From Limimaricola sp041580155 (lineage in GTDB: Bacteria; Pseudomonadota; Alphaproteobacteria; Rhodobacterales; Rhodobacteraceae), in NCBI GenBank assembly GCA_041580155.1, contig JBFGEI010000004.1, positions 1-33,774 of the forward strand: a stretch of DNA of 33,774 nt, in the 5' to 3' direction. Position numbers and translations under genes: made by a program. The notes below the pieces were generated by a model, which did not search any database, was not told the DNA's origin, and was given only the letters and a program-made list of their open reading frames with translations. Positions 23,899 through 31,731 of this stretch are shown one piece after another. Within the stretch, counting starts at the first letter, position 1. Every line of letters begins with the position of its first letter.

Positions 23899-24981
23899 TC
23901 AGCTGTCGGCGATATAGCCGATCGACCCCGAAAGCCGGGCGCCGGCCGGCAGCGCCGACCAGTCCAGCGCGACGCCGTCGCTCGAGCTCAGCGCCAGGCT
24001 GGTGCCGCTCAGCGCGGCGCGCGGCGCGCCGCTGCCGGGAAAGCCCACCCCCGGGTGCAGGATGTCGGCGCTGCAACCGGTGGCGCCGGCGAAGGCCAGC
24101 CCGTCGATCCGCACCGGCCCGGCGCCGCCGCTGCCCGGGTCGGCAAGCTCGATCTCGAAGCGCGCGAGCACCATCCGGCCGATCTTGACATGGCTGCCGC
24201 TGGCGCTGGCCACCGCGCCGCTCGCCGCGGTCTCGGCCAGCAGCACCGGGGTCCAGTCGGCCTCGGCATAGGCGTCGAGCGTCAGCGGATCGGCGGAGGG
24301 CGCCGGGGTGGCGGGAAACCGCAGCCCGGCGGCCGGCAGCAGCGCGCCGCTGGCGCCGTCGACCCGGAAGCTGTCGCGCCAGCTGGCGCCGTCGGCGCTG
24401 ACCTTCAGCGCCAAGTCGTCGGCGCCGGCCAGGCCGATCTCGGCGCGGCCGGACCAGCCGGACTGGAACAGCAGCGTTGCGCTGTCGCCGGGCCCGGCCT
24501 TGTTGATCTTCAGCTGGTGCCCAGCGCCCTCGTGGCTGAGCAGCGTCGCCGGCGCCGCGACCGCCAGCCGGTTGGTCTGATCCGAGCCGGTGTTGATGCC
24601 GACCCCGTCGAGCTGCTGCATGCTCTGCGCGGCCTGCGCCGCGACGAAGTCACTGCCGGAATAGACCCGCAGCGCCGCCGCGCCGAGATCCCAGGCGCGC
24701 CAGCCCTGCTGCGGCGTCACGAAGACCCAGCCGCCGTCGCGAAAACTGGCCAGCCTGCCGCCCTGGCCCTGCCAGGCCCCGGTCGGTGCGGGGCCGAGCG
24801 CGTGGACCTCGCCCTCGGCCGGGTCGCCGGGCGGCTGGGTCGCGTCGAAGCCTGTCACCGCAAGCTGCACCAGCAGGTCCAGCGCCGCGATCGCTTCGTT
24901 GTGGGTGACGTGCTTTTGCGCCTGCGCCGGCTGGATCAGCGGCAGCGCCAGGCGCGGCGAAGTCTGGGAAAGGTCCGGCAT
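23899..24981 (-). CDS. DUF2793 domain-containing protein
   Basis: 360 residues. The N-terminus (SPRLALPLIQPAQAQKHVTH then NEAIAALDLLVQL) is the hallmark of the DUF2793 family, found in Rhodobacterales near phage tail or gene-transfer-agent genes and in cell-surface loci. WVFVTPQQGWRAWDLGA also fits. The rest is beta-rich (LAVAAPATLLSHEGAGHQLKINKAGPGDSATLLF, ADWTPVLLAE), like a tail-fibre or carbohydrate-binding module. There is no signal peptide or RTX repeat. AGGAG lies 5 nt upstream of the ATG. No other phage genes are present. Its function here is unknown; a sugar-binding surface role is a guess from context. Confidence 0.8.
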   Translation of the reverse strand: MPDLSQTSPRLALPLIQPAQAQKHVTHNEAIAALDLLVQLAVTGFDATQPPGDPAEGEVHALGPAPTGAWQGQGGRLASFRDGGWVFVTPQQGWRAWDLGAAALRVYSGSDFVAAQAAQSMQQLDGVGINTGSDQTNRLAVAAPATLLSHEGAGHQLKINKAGPGDSATLLFQSGWSGRAEIGLAGADDLALKVSADGASWRDSFRVDGASGALLPAAGLRFPATPAPSADPLTLDAYAEADWTPVLLAETAASGAVASASGSHVKIGRMVLARFEIELADPGSGGAGPVRIDGLAFAGATGCSADILHPGVGFPGSGAPRAALSGTSLALSSSDGVALDWSALPAGARLSGSIGYIADS

Positions 24982-25099
24982 GGGCGCTCCTGGGCGGGGG
25001 TCGACGCGGAAACATCGTCACCGCCCAGCATCGCGCCCGGGTGCTAACGCCGTGGTAGCGCAGCGCACGGTGGCATCGCCGACGCAACGCCGCGCCGGG

Positions 25100-25121
25100 A
25101 ATCTTTCGCATGCGAAAGATT
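25100..25121. other. parS-like palindrome, copy 1
   Basis: A perfect 22-bp palindrome whose central 20 bases are ATCTTTCGCATGCGAAAGAT, followed by TTCGCGG. It lies 7 bp beyond the repA stop codon. A near-identical site occurs downstream of parB, at the other end of the replication/partition module. The pair is the best candidate for the ParB-binding centromere. Confidence 0.7.
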
Positions 25122-25128
25122 TCGCGGC

Positions 25129-26145
25129 TCAGCCGGCGTCGCGCTTGGCCAGCCAGCCCAGGAACGCCCGGTCCGGCGCGTGCAGCCGCGGCGCCCCGGT
25201 GCCGCGCCACACCGCCTGCCATTCGGCGACCAGCGCGTGGATGTCGGCGCCGGGCCGCAGCCCGCGGGCCGCCTCGAGCGTTTCCGGCGCCAGCCGCGGC
25301 GCCGCGAGGTTCTGCACCGCCGGGTCGAGCCGCGGCAGCACCCGGATCAGGTCGCCCGGCTCTTCGCTCAGCCGGTAATCCGGCAGCTGGTCGGCAAGGA
25401 TCATGTCGCGCAGCATCTTGCGGAACACCCGGCGCGGCGAGGCGCTGCCGGATTTCAGATGCAGCGTCTCGACCGACACCAGCCATGACGGCTGCCGGCC
25501 GCAATGCTTGCGCGCCAGCTCGTAGACCCGGCGCTCGAGCGGCTTGCGCAGCCGGAAATACTCCCGGTTCAGGGTCAGGACCGAGGTGGTCAGCACCGCC
25601 CTATACAGCCAGTCCGACAGCGTCAGCGTCACCGACATCATCCGGCCGCCGCGCGACCGCCGCTCGATCTGCCAGCTTTCGATCAGCCCGAAACCGGTGG
25701 TCACCTCGCGGCCGCCGGTCTCGTAATTGGTGGTGATCCGGGTGCCGGCCAGCCGCTCGAAGGATTCGCGCAGCCGGCGATAGGCATCGCCGCTGGTCTC
25801 GCGGTTGGTCGCCACCAGCAGGTCGTGCGCGCGCAGCTGCAGCACCCGGGCGATCGGCCGGCCGGCGTTCATCGCCGCTACCAGCTGGCTGATCGCGTAG
25901 ATCAGGATGTCCTTGTCGTGGATCGTGGCGAGACCGCGCACCGAGGGGGTGACCTCGATCTGCACGCCGTTGTGTTCGTAGGCCAGCACCCGCAGATCCG
26001 GCCTGGTGCCGAGCGAGAACATCGGGTGCTCCATCGACCCCATGTCGTCCTTGGGGATCGCGCCGAGAATGTCGCAGACGAAGAAATCGGATTCGAGCGG
26101 CGGATCGGCCAGCAGCCCTTCGCCCTGCGCTGTGATCCTGGCCAT
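25129..26145 (-). CDS. repA: Plasmid replication initiator protein A (RPA family)
   Basis: 338 residues matching the RPA (replication initiator protein A) family of alphaproteobacterial plasmids: DFFVCDILGAIPKDDMGSME near the N-terminus, PSVRGLATIHDKDILIYAIS, ATNRETSGDAYRRLRESFER, then FRLRKPLERRVYELARKHCG (a winged-helix core). It should bind iterons at the origin and recruit the host replisome. GGGAG lies 6 nt before the ATG. It is divergent from parA, with 22-bp iterons between them. RepA-type plasmids of roseobacters with a rhamnose operon are known determinants of biofilm formation. Confidence 0.92.
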   Translation of the reverse strand: MARITAQGEGLLADPPLESDFFVCDILGAIPKDDMGSMEHPMFSLGTRPDLRVLAYEHNGVQIEVTPSVRGLATIHDKDILIYAISQLVAAMNAGRPIARVLQLRAHDLLVATNRETSGDAYRRLRESFERLAGTRITTNYETGGREVTTGFGLIESWQIERRSRGGRMMSVTLTLSDWLYRAVLTTSVLTLNREYFRLRKPLERRVYELARKHCGRQPSWLVSVETLHLKSGSASPRRVFRKMLRDMILADQLPDYRLSEEPGDLIRVLPRLDPAVQNLAAPRLAPETLEAARGLRPGADIHALVAEWQAVWRGTGAPRLHAPDRAFLGWLAKRDAG

Positions 26146-26582
26146 CGCCCGCTCCCTGCCCCCGGGCGCATCGCCGCCCGCCCCCGGTCGTTACGGCGCT
26201 GCCGGTTTCGGGGTTTCAATGACGCTCAACCTATGCGGCCCGCCGGGATCGATCCAGCCCCGATCCCGGCGCCGGCCTGGCGACAACGGGGTTTCGGAGT
26301 CGCGACTTCGGGGTTTCGGAATCGCCGCAACGGGGTTTCGGAATCGCAAGGCTTGGAAAGACCCCCGAAAGACCATGCTGTTTCAGAGGTTTACCGAAAC
26401 GCCGCGGCGCCGTAACACTTACTCTAACAGAAAATAACTAGGGGCAGATCGGCGACGGGCCCGGATCGACCGGCCTTGCAACCGATGAAAACCGGGGATT
26501 TGCCGAGAGCAGGTGTAAAAAACATTCCATGTGATGAGATTATCGATATGCTGTCGAAAATACCGTACATGAGCGATCGCCA
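26146..26582. other. Probable replication origin (iteron region between repA and parA)
   Basis: 437 bp without a gene. The repA-proximal and middle parts hold the iterons described separately. Further on, AT-rich patches at about 26411-26442 (AACAGAAAATAACT) and 26510-26570 (TGTAAAAAACATT, TTATCGATATG) are good candidates for strand opening and for the parA promoter. A partial inverted iteron core (GTTTCGGT on the minus strand) is at 26393-26400. No perfect DnaA box was found by eye. Confidence 0.65.
26287..26352 (+). repeat. Three tandem 22-bp iterons
   Basis: Units begin at 26287, 26309 and 26331, each starting CGGGGTTTCGGARTCGC. A diverged fourth copy (CGGGGTTTCAATGACGCT) is at 26209. The 22-bp period, two helical turns, is typical of RepA-type initiator binding sites. 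Confidence 0.8.
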
Positions 26583-27977
26583 GTGACACGCACCGCCCCG
26601 GACCACCCGCCCTATTTCAACATCGACCCCGATCGCGCGCTGGCCGAGCTTGGCGCCCCGGCCGGCACCGGCGACTTCGCGGCGATCGCCGCCGCCTGCG
26701 GTCGCGGCCGGGACGACCTGGCCGGGCGCGGGCTCGATCCCGAGGGCCGCAAGACGCTGCGGCCGTTCTCGACCTGGGAGATCACCCGCTACCTGATCCC
26801 GATCGCCGCGGCGCATTTCCACCGGGTGCTGAAGCAGCATCCGGAACTGCCGCAGGGCCGAACCGAGACCGAGGGCGGCGCCAAGTGGTTCAGCCTCGAC
26901 GAGGTGCTGCGGCTGCGGGCGCATTTCGCGGCGGAAGGATCGCGCTCCAAGGAATACCGCCCCTACCGTCCCGAGGGGCTCGACGCCAAGATGGTGGCGG
27001 TGGCGAACTTCAAGGGCGGCGTCGGCAAGACCTCGACCGCGGCGCATCTGGCGATGTCGGCGGCGCTCGACGGTTACCGGGTGCTGGTGATCGACCTCGA
27101 CAGCCAGGGCTCGATGACCTCGATCTTCGGCGGCAAGGTCGCCGACGAATGGCAGACCGTGTTCCCGCTGCTGGCGCGGCACTACGCCGAGCATCTGCAG
27201 GCCGAGAACCGGGCCCGCGCCGACCGCGGCGCCGATCCGCACCCGCTCGACGACACGCTGAGCGAGGCGCTGAAGGTCACCGCGCAGGACCTGGTGCAGA
27301 AGACCCATTGGCCCAACATCGACCTGATCGGGGCGCAGCTGAACCTGTACTGGGCCGAGTTCCAGATCCCGGTCTGGCGGATGACCGGCCGCAGCTGGAA
27401 GCTGTGGGACGCGCTGACCGAGACGCTGGCGGCCGACGGCGTGCTCGAGGCCTACGACCTGGTGTTCATCGATACCCCCCCGGCGCTCGGCTATCTCACG
27501 ATCAACGGGCTGGCGGCGGCCGATATCCTGCTGGTGCCGCTCGGCGCCTCGTTTCTCGAATTCGACTCGACGGGCCGGTTCTTCGACATGCTGCATTCGA
27601 CCTTCGCCAGCATCGAGGAGGCCGAGACCATGGCCTCGCGGGCGCTCGGCCGCGCCGGCACGGTGTTCGAATGGGACGCGGTGAGGGCGCTGATCACCCG
27701 CTACGACGGCGCCCAGCAGGGCGAGCTGGCGGCCCTGATGCAGGCCTATCTCGGCCGCACCCTGTCGCCGCACCGCCAGGACATGACCGCGCTGATCGGT
27801 CAGGCCGGCGAACAGGTCCAAGGCATCTACGAGACCGACTACCGCAACTTCAACCGCGAGACCTACGCCCGGGGTCGCGAGACCTTCGACGCCACCTACG
27901 CCGGGTTCAAGCGGCTGCTGGTCGGGATCTGGCGCCGCGAGGAACGCGCGGCGCAGGCCGAGTTCGAGGCCTCGTAA
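26583..27977 (+). CDS. parA: Large ParA partition ATPase
   Basis: 464 residues. The deviant Walker A motif KGGVGKT is at residues 144-150 (VAVANFKGGVGKTSTAAHLA); LVIDLDSQGSMT follows, and LVFIDTPPALGYLTINGL is the Walker B region. The long N-terminal domain (about 130 residues, with a possible helix-turn-helix in TWEITRYLIPIAAA) is typical of large plasmid ParA proteins that also repress their own operon. It moves ParB-parS complexes to segregate the replicon. The start is GTG; the only nearby ribosome-like site is a weak GAG about 9 nt upstream. A five-codon frame (ATG at 26569) ends with its TGA overlapping this GTG. parB follows 43 bp downstream. Confidence 0.93.
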   Translation: MTRTAPDHPPYFNIDPDRALAELGAPAGTGDFAAIAAACGRGRDDLAGRGLDPEGRKTLRPFSTWEITRYLIPIAAAHFHRVLKQHPELPQGRTETEGGAKWFSLDEVLRLRAHFAAEGSRSKEYRPYRPEGLDAKMVAVANFKGGVGKTSTAAHLAMSAALDGYRVLVIDLDSQGSMTSIFGGKVADEWQTVFPLLARHYAEHLQAENRARADRGADPHPLDDTLSEALKVTAQDLVQKTHWPNIDLIGAQLNLYWAEFQIPVWRMTGRSWKLWDALTETLAADGVLEAYDLVFIDTPPALGYLTINGLAAADILLVPLGASFLEFDSTGRFFDMLHSTFASIEEAETMASRALGRAGTVFEWDAVRALITRYDGAQQGELAALMQAYLGRTLSPHRQDMTALIGQAGEQVQGIYETDYRNFNRETYARGRETFDATYAGFKRLLVGIWRREERAAQAEFEAS

Positions 27978-28020
27978 CCCCCCTGCCCCACGGGGCGCGC
28001 GCAGCACAAGGAGACGCGGC

Positions 28021-29061
28021 ATGGCGAAACGCAAACGGCTGGACCCGGCCCGTGCCGGGTTTCTCGGCGACCCCGGCGCCGATCTGTCCGCCCAGGCCCC
28101 GACCCCGGCCCCGGGGCGCGGCGCGGCGCTGGCGCCGATTGCCCAGGTCGCCGGTGGCGCCGCCGCCAGCGCCGCGCTGGACGAGCTGTCGCAGACCCTC
28201 AGGCAGGCCCGCGACGAAGGCCGGATGGTGCTGCGACTGCCGCTCGACGCGATCCATGCCGAGCATCTCGAACGCGACCGGATCGGCGCCGATCCCGAGC
28301 CGCTGGAAGCGCTGAAGGCCAGCCTGCGGGCGCGCGGCCAGCAAACCCCGATCGAGGTCGTGGCGCTGCCATCAACCGCCGGCGGCGCGGCGCGCTACGG
28401 GCTGATTTCGGGCTGGCGCCGACTGCTGGCGCTGCGCGGCCTGCGCGACGAGGCCGAGGCTGGGGCGGATGACGGGGCAGGGCGGTTCGACGCGGTGCTG
28501 GCGCTGGTGCGGCAGCCGGCCTCGGCCGCCGAGGCCTATGTCGCGATGGTCGAGGAAAACGAGATCCGCGCCGACCTGTCGTTCTGGGAACGTGCCCGGA
28601 TCGTGCGCCAGGCCCTGGCCTCGGGCGCCTTCGAGACCGAGAAGGCCGCGCTGCAGACCCTGTTTTCCGCTGCCTCCTACGCCCGGCGGTCGAAGATCAA
28701 GAGCTTCATCCCGGTGGTCGCGGCGCTCGAGGGCGCGCTGGCCTTCCCGACCACGCTGTCCGAACGCGCCGGGCTGGCGCTGTCGCGCCGGCTCGAGGCC
28801 GAGCCGGGCCTTGCCGACCTGCTGCGCCGCCGGCTTGCCGCCGCCGCACCGGTCGACGCCGCCGCCGAAGCCGCCTGCCTGGCCCGAGCGCTGGCCGAAA
28901 CCGAGCGCGCCATGCGGCCCGAGACCGCTGCCACCCCCCCGGCCGAGGTCGGGGGGCTGCGGCTCGACGCCGCGCCTGGCCGCGCGGTGCTGAGCGGTCC
29001 GGGCGTCGATGCGGCGTTTCTCGAGCGGCTGAAGCTCTGGCTGCAAAGCCAGCAACAGTGA
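28021..29061 (+). CDS. parB: ParB-like partition protein
   Basis: 346 residues. The ParB/Srx-type N-terminal domain is visible: VLRLPLDAIHAEHLERDRIG, LKASLRARGQQTPIEVVAL and YGLISGWRRLLALR. YVAMVEENEIRADLSFWERARI is the equivalent of the conserved ENxxRxDLSP segment. The central helix-turn-helix and C-terminal part are more diverged. AAGGAG lies 8 nt before the ATG. Together with parA it forms the partition operon, and its presumed binding sites are the two identical-core palindromes flanking the module. The N-terminus carries a short Pro/Ala-rich run. Confidence 0.92.
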   Translation: MAKRKRLDPARAGFLGDPGADLSAQAPTPAPGRGAALAPIAQVAGGAAASAALDELSQTLRQARDEGRMVLRLPLDAIHAEHLERDRIGADPEPLEALKASLRARGQQTPIEVVALPSTAGGAARYGLISGWRRLLALRGLRDEAEAGADDGAGRFDAVLALVRQPASAAEAYVAMVEENEIRADLSFWERARIVRQALASGAFETEKAALQTLFSAASYARRSKIKSFIPVVAALEGALAFPTTLSERAGLALSRRLEAEPGLADLLRRRLAAAAPVDAAAEAACLARALAETERAMRPETAATPPAEVGGLRLDAAPGRAVLSGPGVDAAFLERLKLWLQSQQQ

Positions 29062-29095
29062 CCGCGATGGCGGTGCCGCGACCCTGATCCTGGCG

Positions 29096-29117
29096 AATCT
29101 TTCGCATGCGAAAGGTT
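29096..29117. other. parS-like palindrome, copy 2
   Basis: Core CTTTCGCATGCGAAAG (29099-29114) is a perfect 16-bp palindrome; over 22 bp it differs from copy 1 by a single base. It is followed by TTTCGCG, as in copy 1. It lies 34 bp after the parB stop. Confidence 0.7.
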
Positions 29118-29149
29118 TCGCGCCGCCCCCTGATCGCGGAGCGACGACC

Positions 29150-29189
29150 GCGGTCCTGTGATTGCGGTCCTGTGATTGCGGATTGTCGG
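29150..29189. repeat. 14-bp tandem repeat downstream of parB
   Basis: GCGGTCCTGTGATT occurs twice back to back (29150-29163, 29164-29177), followed by a partial third copy (GCGGATTGTCGG). It may be an accessory protein-binding site of the partition locus or part of the promoter region for the next gene. Confidence 0.6.
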
Positions 29190-29268
29190 CAAGAGCCGCG
29201 GTATCGCCGCAATGCCCTGAGCCGGTGTTAAGCCCGGTCCCCGCATCCTGGCCCTGGGTGAGACTTGG

Positions 29269-31710
29269 GTGCTGGGGATGAGCTTCGCGCATATCGCGAC
29301 GCTGTCGGGCTTCGGCGAGGCCTGGCTGAGCGGGGTGACCGATCTCGAGCTGCGGCTCGAGCAGGGCGGGCTGGTGTGCTACGCCGTGAGCCGGCCCGGC
29401 GGCGGCGCCGACAACGGCGGGCTGGACGGCGGCGGCCTGGCGAGTTTCCGGCTCGACCCGGGCCGGCTGACGCCGCTCGACGAGATCGAGATGCCCGGGC
29501 TGGCGGTCACCGGCCTGGCGCCGCGGCTGGCGCCGCAGACCGATGCCATGCTGATCACCGGGGTGACGCGCTTCGGGGTCTGGAGCGTCGGCCTGGGGCC
29601 GGGGCAGGGCGATCTGCGCCAGACCGCCGAGGCCGGGCCGAGCCCGGCCGACTGGCCCGAGGATCTCTGCGCCGCGACGCTGCTGCGGCATGGCGGCACC
29701 GAGTATCTCTACGCGGCACGGCTTGGCAGCGATCTGCCGGCGGTCTGGCGCTTCGATCCTGGCGGGCCGGTGCCACTGTCGGCCGGTGGCGGCGGCGCCG
29801 CGGCGCACGGCATCGCCGCGCCGTCGCTCACCGCGCTCGACACGCTGCGGATCGCCGGGCAGGACCTGCTGCTCGGCGTCGGCCGCGGCGACGCCGGGCT
29901 GATCAGCTGGCGCATCGACGCCGACGGGCTGCCGCGCGAGGCGGCGCGGCTCGGGCCGCAGGACGGGCTCTGGGTCGCCGATCCGGCGGCGCTGGCGACG
30001 GTGTCGCTGGACGGGCGCAGCTACGCGGTGATCGCGGCGCAGACCAGCGGCACGCTGAGCGTGGTCGCGGTCGAGGCGGGCGGCGCGCTGCGGGTCACCG
30101 ACCACCTGATCGACGATCGCGGCACCCGCTTCGGCGGCGCGCATCTGGTCGAAACCGCGACGATCGGCGACGCCGCCTACGTGCTGGCCGGCGGCACCGA
30201 CCAGGGGCTGAGCCTGTTCCGGCTGCTGCCCGGCGGCCGGCTGCTGCATCTCGAGGCGGTCGCCGACCGGCCCGAGACCAACCTGACCGGGCTGTCGGCG
30301 CTGCAGATGGTCGCGCAGGACGGCCGGCTCGAGATCGTCACCGCCAGCCAGAGCGAACCGGGGCTGGCCTGGCACAGGGTCGATCCCGGGCCGCCGGGGC
30401 TGAGCCTGATCGACGGCGGCTGGGACACGACGCTGACCGGCGGCAGCGGCGCCGACCTGCTGTCGGGCGGCGCCGGCGACGATCGGCTGATCGGCGGCGC
30501 CGGGGCCGATATCCTTGTCGACGGCGCCGGCGCCGACCGGCTGACCGGTGGCGCCGGCGCCGACATCTTCGTGTTCGAGACGGATGGCGCGCCGGACCGG
30601 ATCACCGATTTCGACCCCGCAGAGGACCGCATCGACCTGTCGGGCTGGCGCTTCCTGCGCAGCCCGGGCCAGCTCGGGTTCATCTCGCTGGCCGACGGCG
30701 GCGAGATCCGGTTCGAGGACGAGGTGCTGCGGCTGTTCAGCAGCGACGGCCGCGCCTTCGGGCTGGGTGAACTGGCGGCGCTGCCGCTGCTCGGGGTGAC
30801 CCGGTTGCTGCCCGAATGGACGCTGCCGCTGCCGGTGCTCGCCGCCGGCAGCACGCTGCAGGGCGGATCCGGCGACGACCGGCTGGCCGGCGGCGCCGGC
30901 GAGGATCTGCTGCGCGGTCTTGCCGGCGACGACCTGCTGCAGGGCGGCGGCGCGGCCGATCGGCTGTTCGGCGGCGCCGGCGCGGATCTTCAGCAGGGCG
31001 GGTCGGGCGACGACCTGCTGCGCGGCGGCGGCGGCTGGGACCGGCTCGAAGGCCAGGACGGCGCCGACCGGCTTTTCGGCGAGGACGGGCACGACCTGCT
31101 GTTCGGCGGCCTCGGCGATGATCTGCTCGACGGCAATGCCGGGGCCGACAGGCTCTGGGGTGGCGCCGGCGACGACGCGCTGCGCGGCGGTCTCGCCGGC
31201 GACCGGCTGTTCGGCGGTGCCGGCGCGGATCGGCTCGAGGGGGCCGCCGGGGCCGACCTGCTGCGCGGCGGCGCCGGCGACGACCAACTCTGGGGCAACG
31301 CCGGGCGTGACGTGCTGCTTGGCGATGCCGGCACCGACAGGCTGTACGGCGGCATCAACCACGACCGGCTCGAGGGCGGCGGCGGCCACGACCTGCTGCG
31401 CGGCGAAAGCGGCAATGATCGGCTCTGGGGCGGCCCGGGCAATGACTGGCTCGAGGGCGGCGGCGGCGCCGATGTCTTCGTGTTCAGCGCCGGCCGCGAC
31501 CGGATCTCGGACTTCCGCGACGGCGTCGACCGGTTGCTGCTGGACCCGGCGCTCTGGGGCGGCGGCCGGCGCAGCGGCAACGCGCTGCTGGCCGAGTTCG
31601 GCAGCATGCATGGCGACGACCTGCTGCTGCGCTTCGACCATGGCGCCCGGCTGCTGGTCGAGGATGTCGGCCGGCTGCAGGCGCTGCTCGGCGACATCGG
31701 CATGGCCTAG
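29269..31710 (+). CDS. RTX protein with N-terminal beta-propeller-like domain
   Basis: 813 residues. The first 380 or so are repeated beta-strand blades (GLVCYAVSRPGGG, DAMLITGVTRFGVWSV, YLYAARLGSDLPAVWRF, SYAVIAAQTSGTLSVVAV, AAYVLAGGTDQGLSLFRL), consistent with a beta-propeller. Two RTX blocks follow, at about 388-450 (ending DFDPAEDRIDLSG) and 528-740. The C-terminal region (DFRDGVDRLLLDPALWGGGR ... LLRFDHGARLLVEDVGRL) resembles those of the two RTX proteases. Role unknown; a secreted binding or adhesion protein is likely. The GTG at 29269 follows GGTGAG with a 6-nt gap; the ATG at 29278 is the alternative start. Confidence 0.88.
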   Translation: MLGMSFAHIATLSGFGEAWLSGVTDLELRLEQGGLVCYAVSRPGGGADNGGLDGGGLASFRLDPGRLTPLDEIEMPGLAVTGLAPRLAPQTDAMLITGVTRFGVWSVGLGPGQGDLRQTAEAGPSPADWPEDLCAATLLRHGGTEYLYAARLGSDLPAVWRFDPGGPVPLSAGGGGAAAHGIAAPSLTALDTLRIAGQDLLLGVGRGDAGLISWRIDADGLPREAARLGPQDGLWVADPAALATVSLDGRSYAVIAAQTSGTLSVVAVEAGGALRVTDHLIDDRGTRFGGAHLVETATIGDAAYVLAGGTDQGLSLFRLLPGGRLLHLEAVADRPETNLTGLSALQMVAQDGRLEIVTASQSEPGLAWHRVDPGPPGLSLIDGGWDTTLTGGSGADLLSGGAGDDRLIGGAGADILVDGAGADRLTGGAGADIFVFETDGAPDRITDFDPAEDRIDLSGWRFLRSPGQLGFISLADGGEIRFEDEVLRLFSSDGRAFGLGELAALPLLGVTRLLPEWTLPLPVLAAGSTLQGGSGDDRLAGGAGEDLLRGLAGDDLLQGGGAADRLFGGAGADLQQGGSGDDLLRGGGGWDRLEGQDGADRLFGEDGHDLLFGGLGDDLLDGNAGADRLWGGAGDDALRGGLAGDRLFGGAGADRLEGAAGADLLRGGAGDDQLWGNAGRDVLLGDAGTDRLYGGINHDRLEGGGGHDLLRGESGNDRLWGGPGNDWLEGGGGADVFVFSAGRDRISDFRDGVDRLLLDPALWGGGRRSGNALLAEFGSMHGDDLLLRFDHGARLLVEDVGRLQALLGDIGMA

Positions 31711-31729
31711 CCCGGGGCCGGGCCCCGGG
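31711..31729. terminator. GC hairpin between convergent genes
   Basis: CCCGGGGC / GCCCCGGG 8-bp stem with a CGG loop fills the 21-bp gap between the RTX gene and the convergent exporter permease gene. There is no T-run. Confidence 0.45.
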
Positions 31730-31731
31730 GC

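Noticed and set aside
26520..26580. Specific -35/-10 promoter for parA
   Set aside because: Several AT-rich hexamers are present but none gives a convincing spaced pair by eye.
25129..29061. repABC-type replicon
   Set aside because: The initiator is an RPA-family protein divergent from parAB, not a RepC downstream of repAB, and the palindrome differs from the usual repABC centromere pattern.
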